From JAKAGZ01 sp964412105 (GTDB lineage: Bacteria > Bacteroidota > Ignavibacteria > Ignavibacteriales > Ignavibacteriaceae), in contig CAYPNM010000008.1 in assembly GCA_964412105.1 (NCBI GenBank), forward strand, positions 1 through 64,000: DNA of 64,000 nt, given 5' to 3'. The notes under the pieces are model-generated. The model did no database searches. It was not told where the DNA came from and saw only the letters and a program-made list of their open reading frames with translations. Position 1 is the stretch's first letter; each line of letters begins with the position of its first letter. Positions 26,106 to 33,831 of this stretch are shown here, one piece after another. The position numbers and the translations under genes were made by a program.

Positions 26106-28157
26106 ATGAATAAGAACTTACAAAACTTCTTTTATCCTAAAACCTTTTGCATTGTCGGAGCCTCTTCTAAAGAAAAAAGCATTGGCTATGAACTTTTAAG
26201 ATCCATCCGGGATTACGGCTATACGGGCAAGGTTCTGCCGGTAAATCCTAAGGCAAATGAAATTTTGGGTTTTAAATGTTTCAAATCGATTGAAGAGATT
26301 TCTGAAAAAATTGATCTTGCGATGGTAGTTGTTCCTAAAGCATTCGCAGAGGAATCCATAGATAAATTACTGGAAAAGGAAGTTGGTTCAATTATTCTAG
26401 TAACTGCTGGTTTTAAGGAAGTCGGCAAAGAAGGTGAGGAGGCTGAAAAAAGAATCTTAGGAAAAATAAGGAATGTCGGCGCAAGGATGGTTGGTCCAAA
26501 CTGTATGGGCATAATTACTACGTTTAGTGATTTAAGTCTGAACGCAACCTTTGTTGCGGAGAAACCCGCTATCGGACAGACGGCTTTTCTATCACAAAGC
26601 GGAGCTATCGGTGCCGCCATATTAAATTCATTGAGGGAGACGGATATAAGATTTGGACATTTCATCAGCGTTGGGAATAAAGCAGATGTTTCGGAAAATG
26701 ATCTTCTCCCCTTCTGGGAAGAAGATGAAAGGATAAAGACCATTACATTTTACCTGGAGAGTTTTGTAGATGGTGAAAAATTCATAAAATACTTTATTGA
26801 TAAAAAAATTAGTAAACCGGTTATTGTTTTAAAAGCCGGAAGAACTGAAAGCGGAATGAAAGCCGCTCAATCTCATACCGGTGCGCTTGGTAGTAGCGAT
26901 AAAGTCGTTGAGGCCGTATTGGAACAGTTTGGAATTGTAAGAGCCGAATCTCTTGAAGAACTATTTAACTCTGCGAAGGGATTTGAAAATTATCCGCTTC
27001 CGGCCGGCAATAAAATTGCAGTAATTACAAATGCAGGCGGTCCGGCAATTTTAGCGGTAGATGCTCTTGATAAATATGGTTTGCGGCTTGCCCAACTTTC
27101 TGACATTACAAAAAATAAGCTGAGAGATATAGTCCATCCTGAAGGAAGTATAAATAATCCTGTTGATCTTCTTCCCGGTGGAACGGCTGAGCAATTCAGG
27201 TTAGTAAACGAAATTGTAATTTCTGATGAAAATGTTGATGCGGTTGTTTCCGTCTTTGTTGAACCCGTTATGGTTCCCGCGCTTCCTGTTATTGAGGGAA
27301 TTAATAGTATAAATTCAAATAAACCATTATTTCAGGTTGTAATGCCATTACCTGAATTCTGGGAAAATTATAGAAGGAATTCTATAACAAGGAAACCTGT
27401 TTTCAGGAGACCGGAGGATCCCGCAAAGATTCTTTCCGATATGCTTTTTTATTTGCGAAATAGAAATGAAAAGAAATTCTTAAAACAATCGAAAAACAAT
27501 ACAGCGTTATCAGGAAAAGGTTTTTTGCAATCCGGTGATATTGAAAAACTTATAAAAAAATATAAGCTCCCTGTAGTAAAAAGTTTATATGTAAGCCCTG
27601 ATAAAGTTAACCGCCAGTTAAACAAAATTACTTTTCCTGTTGTCATAAAAGGAATAGCAAAAACCGTTGTTCATAAATCCGAATTGGATGCTGTTAAGGT
27701 CAATATCAAAAACAAAAAAGATTTTAAGAAAGCTGTTGATGAAATAAAAAAAAGCTTTGCGAAAAGGAAAATCAGGGTTGAAGAATTTCTGATTCAACCT
27801 TTTATAAAAGGTAAACATGAACTTTTAATTGGTGGGTTCAGAGATCCATCCTTTGGCCCGATGATTATGTTTGGCAGTGGCGGAAAATACGTCGAGGTCT
27901 TTAACGATACCTGTCTTAAATCTGCTTATTTATCGAACAAAGATATACAGGAAGTGGTTGAAAAAACCAAAATTGGAAAAATACTTAAAGGAGTGCGTGG
28001 GGAAAAACCATTTCCCGCTTCAAAGCTAAAAAACATTATTAAAGCCTCTGCACAAATGATGATTGATAATGCTGAAATTAAAGAGTTTGATTTTAATCCT
28101 TTAATAGTTACAGAAGAAAATTCCATTTTTGCGGTTGATATAAGAATTAAGGTTTAG
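26106..28157 (+). CDS. ADP-forming acyl-CoA (acetate-CoA) synthetase, fused alpha and beta subunits
   Basis: This 683-residue protein is the fused form of NDP-forming acyl-CoA synthetase. It has a CoA-binding Rossmann domain (about 1-130, CIVGASSKEKSIG), succinyl-CoA-synthetase-like domains with the phosphorylated His257 in SHTGALG, a hinge, and a C-terminal ATP-grasp domain (about 475-683, FPVVIKGIAKTVVHKSE ... EFDFNPLIV). It makes ATP from acyl-CoA, ADP and phosphate in fermenters, or activates acids in reverse. In a sulfate reducer this could yield ATP from acetyl-CoA during incomplete oxidation, which is inference. No operon partners. Confidence 0.9.
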   Translation: MNKNLQNFFYPKTFCIVGASSKEKSIGYELLRSIRDYGYTGKVLPVNPKANEILGFKCFKSIEEISEKIDLAMVVVPKAFAEESIDKLLEKEVGSIILVTAGFKEVGKEGEEAEKRILGKIRNVGARMVGPNCMGIITTFSDLSLNATFVAEKPAIGQTAFLSQSGAIGAAILNSLRETDIRFGHFISVGNKADVSENDLLPFWEEDERIKTITFYLESFVDGEKFIKYFIDKKISKPVIVLKAGRTESGMKAAQSHTGALGSSDKVVEAVLEQFGIVRAESLEELFNSAKGFENYPLPAGNKIAVITNAGGPAILAVDALDKYGLRLAQLSDITKNKLRDIVHPEGSINNPVDLLPGGTAEQFRLVNEIVISDENVDAVVSVFVEPVMVPALPVIEGINSINSNKPLFQVVMPLPEFWENYRRNSITRKPVFRRPEDPAKILSDMLFYLRNRNEKKFLKQSKNNTALSGKGFLQSGDIEKLIKKYKLPVVKSLYVSPDKVNRQLNKITFPVVIKGIAKTVVHKSELDAVKVNIKNKKDFKKAVDEIKKSFAKRKIRVEEFLIQPFIKGKHELLIGGFRDPSFGPMIMFGSGGKYVEVFNDTCLKSAYLSNKDIQEVVEKTKIGKILKGVRGEKPFPASKLKNIIKASAQMMIDNAEIKEFDFNPLIVTEENSIFAVDIRIKV

Positions 28158-28485
28158 CTTTAAGCGTTTACATATCGATTCCTGCTATTTCATCAATTCT
28201 TAATCTTTATATTATAATATTTTAGTTCAAATTTTACAGCCTATAAAATATTTAGACTGTCATATTTAGAAATTCTGGTTACCACATTTGGGATACAGCA
28301 GTTAATAAAACTTTGATTTTACCCCCCTTTCTTAATAATTTTTTTTGGTTAGTGATAACGGTTCCTTAAAGTAAGTGAGTTAAATAATTAAAAATGCTTG
28401 CTGGACTATAAGGGAATTAGTTTAAAATTGAAATTAGACCAGTTATAAAATTATTTGAATTTCAATTCAGACTTACGGAGAAAAA
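28158..28485. other. Intergenic region ahead of the Hmc-like operon
   Basis: About 330 nt of AT-rich sequence without a gene or clear stem-loop. It should contain the promoter of the redox-complex operon, since a GGAG ribosome site and ATG follow at 28486, but I cannot place promoter elements reliably. Confidence 0.5.
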
Positions 28486-29955
28486 ATGAGAACCAGTAGA
28501 ATCAGCGATGAGGAAAGAGCTCGGGCTTTTAAATCAATTAAGAAGCTGGAAGTCACAGAAAAACAAAAATTAAATGTTCGTTACCATGTTGAAGATTTTG
28601 ATGTTAATGATAGACCAAAACGATTTCTTGAAGCCTTTGCTGCAATTTTAAAGCATTCCAATTATAGAGTTGCATTGGAGCATTACTCAAGGGTTGTTTC
28701 AAGATGTGCGCTCTGTACGACTACCTGCCAGATTTACCAGGCTACAAACGATGCTGCAGATATTCCCTGCAAACGATCTGAGCTTTTGCTGGATGTTTAT
28801 CGACGGCATTTTACTGTTGGCGGCTTATTAAAAGGTCGTATTTCCGGTAAAACATATTTAACAGATGAAAAGATTCAGGAAATGGCAGAAAGTTTTTGGA
28901 ATTGTACGGCATGCAGACGATGCGTTCTTGAATGTCCGATGGGTGTCGATCATGGCTTAATCACGCATCTTGGACGTTACATTTTGAGTGAAATTGGAAT
29001 TGTGCCGCGCGCTCTTGTTGTAAGCACCAGGGAGCAACTTGAAGGCCCGACTAAAAATACTTCGGCAGTGCCTGTTCCGGCATTAAAAGATACGCTTGAA
29101 TTTCTTGAAGATGATATGTTCGAAGAAAAATCGGTTAAAATAAAATTCCCTATGGATGTTGAGAAATGTGATTTTGTTTTTTTCCCTGCCGTTAGTGACT
29201 TTTTAATGGAAGCCGAAACACTCATGGGAATTGCGGCTGTCTTCACCGCAACAAGGGATTCATGGACTATTGGAACAGGTTATTATGATGGGATAAACTA
29301 TGGTCTTTTCTACAGTGATAGAATCCTTGAAAGGGTTGTAAAAAAAGTGGATGAAGAAACAAAAAGATTAAAAGGAAAAAGCATTCTAATTGGTGAATGC
29401 GGTCATGCATCACGTACGGCGAAATATTTTGTCCCTGCCTGTTGCGGTGGAAAAGATGCTCCCCCCGTTTATAATATAATTGAATACACTTACAAAGTCT
29501 GGAAGGAAGGAAAACTAAAACTCAATCCTGATGTTATTAAAGAAAAAGTTTCATACCACGATCCCTGTAACTTAGCAAGGCAAAGATGGATCATAAATCA
29601 GCCTCGCGAGTTACTGAAAGTATTTTGCAAAAATTATGTTGAAATGACCCCATCAGGTGAAAACAATATTTGTTGCGGCGGCGGCGGCGGGACCGTTTCT
29701 ATTGATGAAATAAGACCATATAGAACAACTGTTGGCGGTAAGTTAAAAGCGGATCAAATCAGGAAATCCGGCTGTGAAATTCTCGTCGCTCCTTGTGCTA
29801 ATTGTAAAAAACAATTAAGAGAATTGGTTGAAGATCAGGGAATAGACTGTCAGATAGTCGGCCTTCACGATTTGATATATAAAGCAATTATTTTTGATGA
29901 CAAAACGGATATTTCAAACAAAGAAGAGTTAACTGCTGAAAATAATAATTTATAA
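28486..29955 (+). CDS. DsrK/HmcF-like iron-sulfur oxidoreductase subunit (CCG domains)
   Basis: This 489-residue cytoplasmic iron-sulfur protein resembles DsrK, HmcF and HdrD. Two [4Fe-4S] motifs are visible: C74, C77, C81 with C95, and C140, C143, C146, C150 (CTACRRCVLECP). The CCG part follows, with HDPCNLARQR, CCGGGGGTVS and APCANCKKQ, the signature of a non-cubane cluster site for disulfide or trisulfide reduction. It is the first gene of a set encoding a haem-b membrane subunit, a four-cluster ferredoxin and an NrfD-cytochrome. It should be the catalytic, cytoplasm-facing part of a second transmembrane redox complex. DsrC trisulfide or another thiol may be its substrate. Confidence 0.85.
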   Translation: MRTSRISDEERARAFKSIKKLEVTEKQKLNVRYHVEDFDVNDRPKRFLEAFAAILKHSNYRVALEHYSRVVSRCALCTTTCQIYQATNDAADIPCKRSELLLDVYRRHFTVGGLLKGRISGKTYLTDEKIQEMAESFWNCTACRRCVLECPMGVDHGLITHLGRYILSEIGIVPRALVVSTREQLEGPTKNTSAVPVPALKDTLEFLEDDMFEEKSVKIKFPMDVEKCDFVFFPAVSDFLMEAETLMGIAAVFTATRDSWTIGTGYYDGINYGLFYSDRILERVVKKVDEETKRLKGKSILIGECGHASRTAKYFVPACCGGKDAPPVYNIIEYTYKVWKEGKLKLNPDVIKEKVSYHDPCNLARQRWIINQPRELLKVFCKNYVEMTPSGENNICCGGGGGTVSIDEIRPYRTTVGGKLKADQIRKSGCEILVAPCANCKKQLRELVEDQGIDCQIVGLHDLIYKAIIFDDKTDISNKEELTAENNNL

Positions 29956-29996
29956 TCAAAGCTGGGAAAGAATATTAAATAAATTAAATATTTACT

Positions 29997-30701
29997 ATGA
30001 ATGAGTATTTAGAATTTGCAAAAGGTCCGCTGTTCCGGCTGTGTTTTATGATTATGCTGCTTGGCCTGGCAAGAATTATTTTCCTCGATTTGTGGGGCGC
30101 ATACAAAGCATATAGGAAAGCTGGCGACAGAATTATGCCGTGGAAATTAATAATTAGCCGAACGTGGGAATGGCTTTTCCCCGTTAAAAGGCTCAGACAT
30201 AATTTTCAGTTTTATTCTGTTTTATCAATTTTATTTCACGTCGGTTTAATAATTGTTCCGATATTTCTTTATGCGCATATTGATTTGTGGAAACAATCAG
30301 TGGGGATTTCATGGCCTGCATTACCATATGCTTGGGCTTTATGGTTAACGGTTGCGACTATTGTTTTTGCCATTTCTTTAATTGCAGGGAGACTGATTAT
30401 TAAGCAGGCCAGAGCCTTAAGCAGAAAGCAGGATTACCTCTGGTTGATTTTACTGCTCATTCCATTTCTTACAGGCTTTATATGTGCAAATTTAAATATT
30501 AGTCCGGGGACCTATCAATTTTTCATTCTCGTTCATGTCCTTTCGGGAGACCTAATATTTGTCCTGATACCATTTTCAAAAATTGCTCACTGTGTGCTTG
30601 AGCCATTATCGCAATTAGTTTCAACATTAGCATGGAAATTTCCTTCTGAAAGTGATGAGAATATTTCTATAACATTAAATAAAAAAGGAGCTCCTGTTTG
30701 A
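29997..30701 (+). CDS. DsrM/HmcE-like haem-b membrane subunit
   Basis: This 234-residue protein has about five TM segments and belongs to the NarI-like cytochrome b group used by DsrM, HmcE and TmcC. Candidate haem-ligating histidines lie in LFHVGLIIVPIFLYAH and LVHVLSGDLIFVLIPFSKIAH. It is shorter than the dsrM product in this window (330 aa). The gene follows the DsrK-like gene by 41 nt and overlaps the next start (TTGA). It should pass electrons between the membrane quinone pool or periplasm and the DsrK-like subunit. Confidence 0.82.
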   Translation: MNEYLEFAKGPLFRLCFMIMLLGLARIIFLDLWGAYKAYRKAGDRIMPWKLIISRTWEWLFPVKRLRHNFQFYSVLSILFHVGLIIVPIFLYAHIDLWKQSVGISWPALPYAWALWLTVATIVFAISLIAGRLIIKQARALSRKQDYLWLILLLIPFLTGFICANLNISPGTYQFFILVHVLSGDLIFVLIPFSKIAHCVLEPLSQLVSTLAWKFPSESDENISITLNKKGAPV

Positions 30702-31468
30702 GCGTAGGAATTTTAACTGATATCACTAAATGCATTGGCTGCCTTAAGTGTGTAGCTGCTTGTAAGGAAGTTCATAAACTTGAAGAGGATGAACCGAGAA
30801 TTTGGCAGAAGGATGACGGCCTTTCTGCGGAAAACTGGACCTCGGTAATTCGCAAACCGGATGAACATTACGTTCGTAAGCAATGCCGTCATTGCATTGA
30901 ACCGGCTTGTGCTTCTGTTTGTCCTGTAGGTGCACTTCATAAAACTAAAATCGGGGCAGTTGTTTATGACAGCGGTAAATGTCTCGGGTGTCGCTATTGT
31001 ATGATGGCCTGTCCTTTTGGAATACCAAGATATCAATGGGATAATCCTGTCCCTCACGTTGAAAAATGTATACTTTGTTATGACAGGATTGAAAAAGGAG
31101 AACAGCCGGCTTGCACAAATATTTGTCCTACGAGCGCCACAATTTTTGGAGAACGGGGTGATTTATTAAAAATTGCTAAAGCAAGGATAAAAGATAATCC
31201 GGGAAAATATATCAATAAAGTCTGGGGTGAAAATGAAGTTGGTGGTACCTCTGTTTTGTATCTTTCCGATATTAACCTCGATTTCCTGGCGTATCCTGTA
31301 AACCTTGGAACGAAACCTCTTCCCGAAAGAACAGCTACTGCGATGGAATCAGTACCCTTTGCATTTGTAGGGATGGGAGGAGTTATGCTGGGCCTAAACT
31401 GGGTCATACGTCGTCGAATGAAACTTAGCAAAGAGCAGGGCAAAGAGAAGGAATCTGCTGATGAATAG
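30698..31468 (+). CDS. Four-cluster ferredoxin subunit (DsrO/HmcB-like) without Tat signal
   Basis: This 256-residue protein starts at TTG 30698 after AAGGAG; the start codon overlaps the previous stop. Four [4Fe-4S] motifs are clear: CIGCLKCVAACKE, CRHCIEPACASVCP, CLGCRYCMMACPFG and CILCYDRI...CTNICP. They match the DMSO-reductase-B/HybA/DsrO group. The first cluster motif begins at residue 12, so no Tat signal is present, unlike the dsrO product in this window. A hydrophobic segment near the C terminus (VPFAFVGMGGVMLGLNWVI) may anchor it. It partners with the NrfD-cytochrome gene, which overlaps its end by 8 nt. Confidence 0.85.
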   Translation: MSVGILTDITKCIGCLKCVAACKEVHKLEEDEPRIWQKDDGLSAENWTSVIRKPDEHYVRKQCRHCIEPACASVCPVGALHKTKIGAVVYDSGKCLGCRYCMMACPFGIPRYQWDNPVPHVEKCILCYDRIEKGEQPACTNICPTSATIFGERGDLLKIAKARIKDNPGKYINKVWGENEVGGTSVLYLSDINLDFLAYPVNLGTKPLPERTATAMESVPFAFVGMGGVMLGLNWVIRRRMKLSKEQGKEKESADE

Positions 31469-33332
31469 GGTACGTAATACAAAGCTTGTCCTATGGATGA
31501 TTGCCGGATTTGCGGCTGCGGTTGTACTTAACAGATTTATTTTCGGACTTGGTGTAACAACTAATCTTAATGATAAAACACCTTGGGGCCTATGGATTGG
31601 ATTTGATGTAATGGGTGGAGTGGCCTTGGCTGCCGGTGGTTTTGTAATTACTGCCATCTTTTATATTATGAAGCGGGAAGAGTTTCACCCTCTCGTTAAG
31701 CCCGCTGTCCTAACGGCATTTCTAGGCTACCTGGCAGTTATTTTTAGTTTATTGGTTGATCTTGGATTGCCGTGGAATATCTGGCATATGATAATCTATT
31801 GGAATCCTCATTCACCGCTTTTCGAGGTCGGCTGGTGTGTAATGCTTTATACAATGGTCCTGCTTCTTGAATTTAGTCCGGTTCCATTGGAGAATTTTAG
31901 TCGCTATGCAAAAATTAGAAATTTTCTGATGAAGTTTCGATTCGTTTTTGTGTTGTTAGGCATTATGCTTTCAACATTGCATCAGTCCTCTCTTGGGAGT
32001 TTGTTTTTAATTATGCCCTTTAAGCTTTTCCCGCTTTGGTATTCCAATATACTCCCGGTTCAATTTTTTATTTCTGCTGTAGCACTCGGTCTTATGATGG
32101 TAGCGTTTGAAAGCCTGGTATCTCACTGGCTTTACAAACGGGAACAGGAAACAAACCTTGTGGCTAAACTCTGTAAAGCCACGGTTTGGGTTTTAGGTAT
32201 ATACTTTTTAGTTAAGATAATTGACATAATTCTGCAGGGTAAGTTTAATTTGATTTTCGATGGTAGCTGGCAGAGTAATCTTTTCATTACTGAAGTACTG
32301 GTTTCTACTGTTTTGCCTGCAATTATGTTTGCCTTTCCCGGCTTTTCAAAAAATCGTAAAGTGCAGTGGACCGGGTCCATAATGGTAATAATTGGAATGA
32401 TGTTAAATCGAATTGATGTAGGCGGCCTGGTTATGCTGGGTGCAACTGGCGATTCTTACACCCCCTTATGGACTGAAATTGTTGTGAGCCTGGGAATTAT
32501 TTCGTTGGCCACTTTAATATTTTTATTTGCTATCGAACATTATCACGTTTGGGATATAAAACCAATGGAACCGGAAGCATTGCCTTATACTCCGCCGGTG
32601 TTTGATGACGCATCTAAAACATGGCTGGGAACGCCGGAAGTTTCTGGTGTCACCAAACATTCTCTTGCGTTTGTAATATGTTTTGCTTTTGGAATGGGTT
32701 TAATGCCGGGAGGACATTTACACAGTAAAGGCGTAGATAATATTAAAGTGACAAGAGCGAGTGGATTTGATACTTTATATATTAATGGAAACAGGGACGA
32801 CCAGCTTGTCAAATTTCCGCACGCAGCTCATATTTCACGAATTGGAAAGGATAGTTGTTTTGTTTGTCATCATTTAAATTTTCCACTCGAAAATTTAAGC
32901 AGCTGCTCAGAGTGCCACACAAGTATGTACACGCGCGTGGATTTTTTCAATCATAGCTGGCACACATCAGCAGAGGGGGCAAATCTTAAGTGTAACGATT
33001 GCCATAAAACCGGGATGACAAAAAATACCAATTCTGCTAAACTATGTAGTGATTGTCACACAACCTATAAGTTTGCCGATAACGAAAATTTAATTAATGA
33101 TAAATATCAGATACTTTCTTACGTTGATGCACTACATAATTTATGTGTTTCATGTCATGCAAGAGAAGCTAAGAAATCAAAAGAAAAAGAAAATCTCGTA
33201 CTTTGTTCAACTTGTCATAAGACACAGCTTTCTGAAAACATGGCCGCTAATATAAACTGGAAAATAAAGTTGCCGCATTTTAATAATGTTATACTTCCTG
33301 AAACGAAGTCGGGGGATACAAGGAGTAAATGA
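31461..33332 (+). CDS. NrfD/DsrP-like membrane subunit fused to a C-terminal hexahaem cytochrome c
   Basis: The 623-residue protein has two parts. Residues about 1-430 form an NrfD/PsrC/HmcC-type membrane domain of about ten TM segments (TPWGLWIGFDVMGGVALAAGG; LLVDLGLPWNIWHMI). Residues about 440-623 carry six CxxCH haem-binding motifs: CFVCH (from C466), CSECH, CNDCH, CSDCH, CVSCH and CSTCH. In DsrMKJOP and Hmc complexes these are separate proteins (DsrP and DsrJ, or HmcC and HmcA). The cytochrome must face the periplasm for haem attachment. The fusion couples periplasmic electron entry or exit directly to the quinone-interacting subunit. I know no standard gene name for it. Confidence 0.9.
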   Translation: MNRVRNTKLVLWMIAGFAAAVVLNRFIFGLGVTTNLNDKTPWGLWIGFDVMGGVALAAGGFVITAIFYIMKREEFHPLVKPAVLTAFLGYLAVIFSLLVDLGLPWNIWHMIIYWNPHSPLFEVGWCVMLYTMVLLLEFSPVPLENFSRYAKIRNFLMKFRFVFVLLGIMLSTLHQSSLGSLFLIMPFKLFPLWYSNILPVQFFISAVALGLMMVAFESLVSHWLYKREQETNLVAKLCKATVWVLGIYFLVKIIDIILQGKFNLIFDGSWQSNLFITEVLVSTVLPAIMFAFPGFSKNRKVQWTGSIMVIIGMMLNRIDVGGLVMLGATGDSYTPLWTEIVVSLGIISLATLIFLFAIEHYHVWDIKPMEPEALPYTPPVFDDASKTWLGTPEVSGVTKHSLAFVICFAFGMGLMPGGHLHSKGVDNIKVTRASGFDTLYINGNRDDQLVKFPHAAHISRIGKDSCFVCHHLNFPLENLSSCSECHTSMYTRVDFFNHSWHTSAEGANLKCNDCHKTGMTKNTNSAKLCSDCHTTYKFADNENLINDKYQILSYVDALHNLCVSCHAREAKKSKEKENLVLCSTCHKTQLSENMAANINWKIKLPHFNNVILPETKSGDTRSK

Positions 33333-33335
33333 ATT

Positions 33336-33725
33336 ATGCAACTTAAAAAAATACTTGTAATGGGTGATGAAGAAGACTCTATGACATATTTCTCTGCATT
33401 TTTTGCTAATGAAGGATTTTTTGTTATTTCAGCTTCTAATAAAGAAAATGTAGTACAGAAAGTATTATCAGAAAAGCCGGACATTATTACACTTGATATT
33501 TCCCGGTCACAAAAGTATGGTTTAAAGGCATTGCGTGAAATTCAAAACAGCAAAGGTACCTGCAAAATTCCAGTTATAATTACTACCGCTGCAGCCTCAG
33601 ATTTTATGCAGTTAATTGGTGATCGCAAACAACTTCATATGCCCGAAGGGTTTTTTGAAGAACCAATTGACAGGGATTTACTCTTGAACAAAGTAAGAGA
33701 ATTGTTGCAACTTAATGCTATATAA
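33336..33725 (+). CDS. Stand-alone receiver-domain protein with degenerate active site
   Basis: This 129-residue single receiver (REC) domain keeps the phospho-acceptor Asp54 (IITLDIS) and Thr84 region, but the conserved Lys before Pro110 is Glu109 (FFEEPID). The first residue of the usual acidic pair is Gly10, leaving D11 and E12. The gene starts 4 nt after the NrfD-cytochrome and has no output domain. From memory, similar single REC proteins lie beside hmc- or dsr-like operons in sulfate-reducing bacteria. It may regulate complex activity by protein contact rather than by phosphorylation; this is inference. Confidence 0.8.
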   Translation: MQLKKILVMGDEEDSMTYFSAFFANEGFFVISASNKENVVQKVLSEKPDIITLDISRSQKYGLKALREIQNSKGTCKIPVIITTAAASDFMQLIGDRKQLHMPEGFFEEPIDRDLLLNKVRELLQLNAI

Positions 33726-33831
33726 AATAAAGGAATTATAACAATCTTACTTTTTCAATTCATGAAATAAAAAAACTTCACGTAAAATTAATCAACAACG
33801 TTAGTAATATCATCTAAAGGAGAGACTTATA

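Noticed and set aside
26219..26743. 174-codon antisense frame inside the acyl-CoA synthetase gene
   Set aside because: Shadow of a well-supported coding frame with Ser/Pro/Phe-rich composition.
28158..28485. Search for tRNA or small RNA genes in the larger spacers
   Set aside because: No cloverleaf or T-loop-like sequence was seen in any intergenic region.
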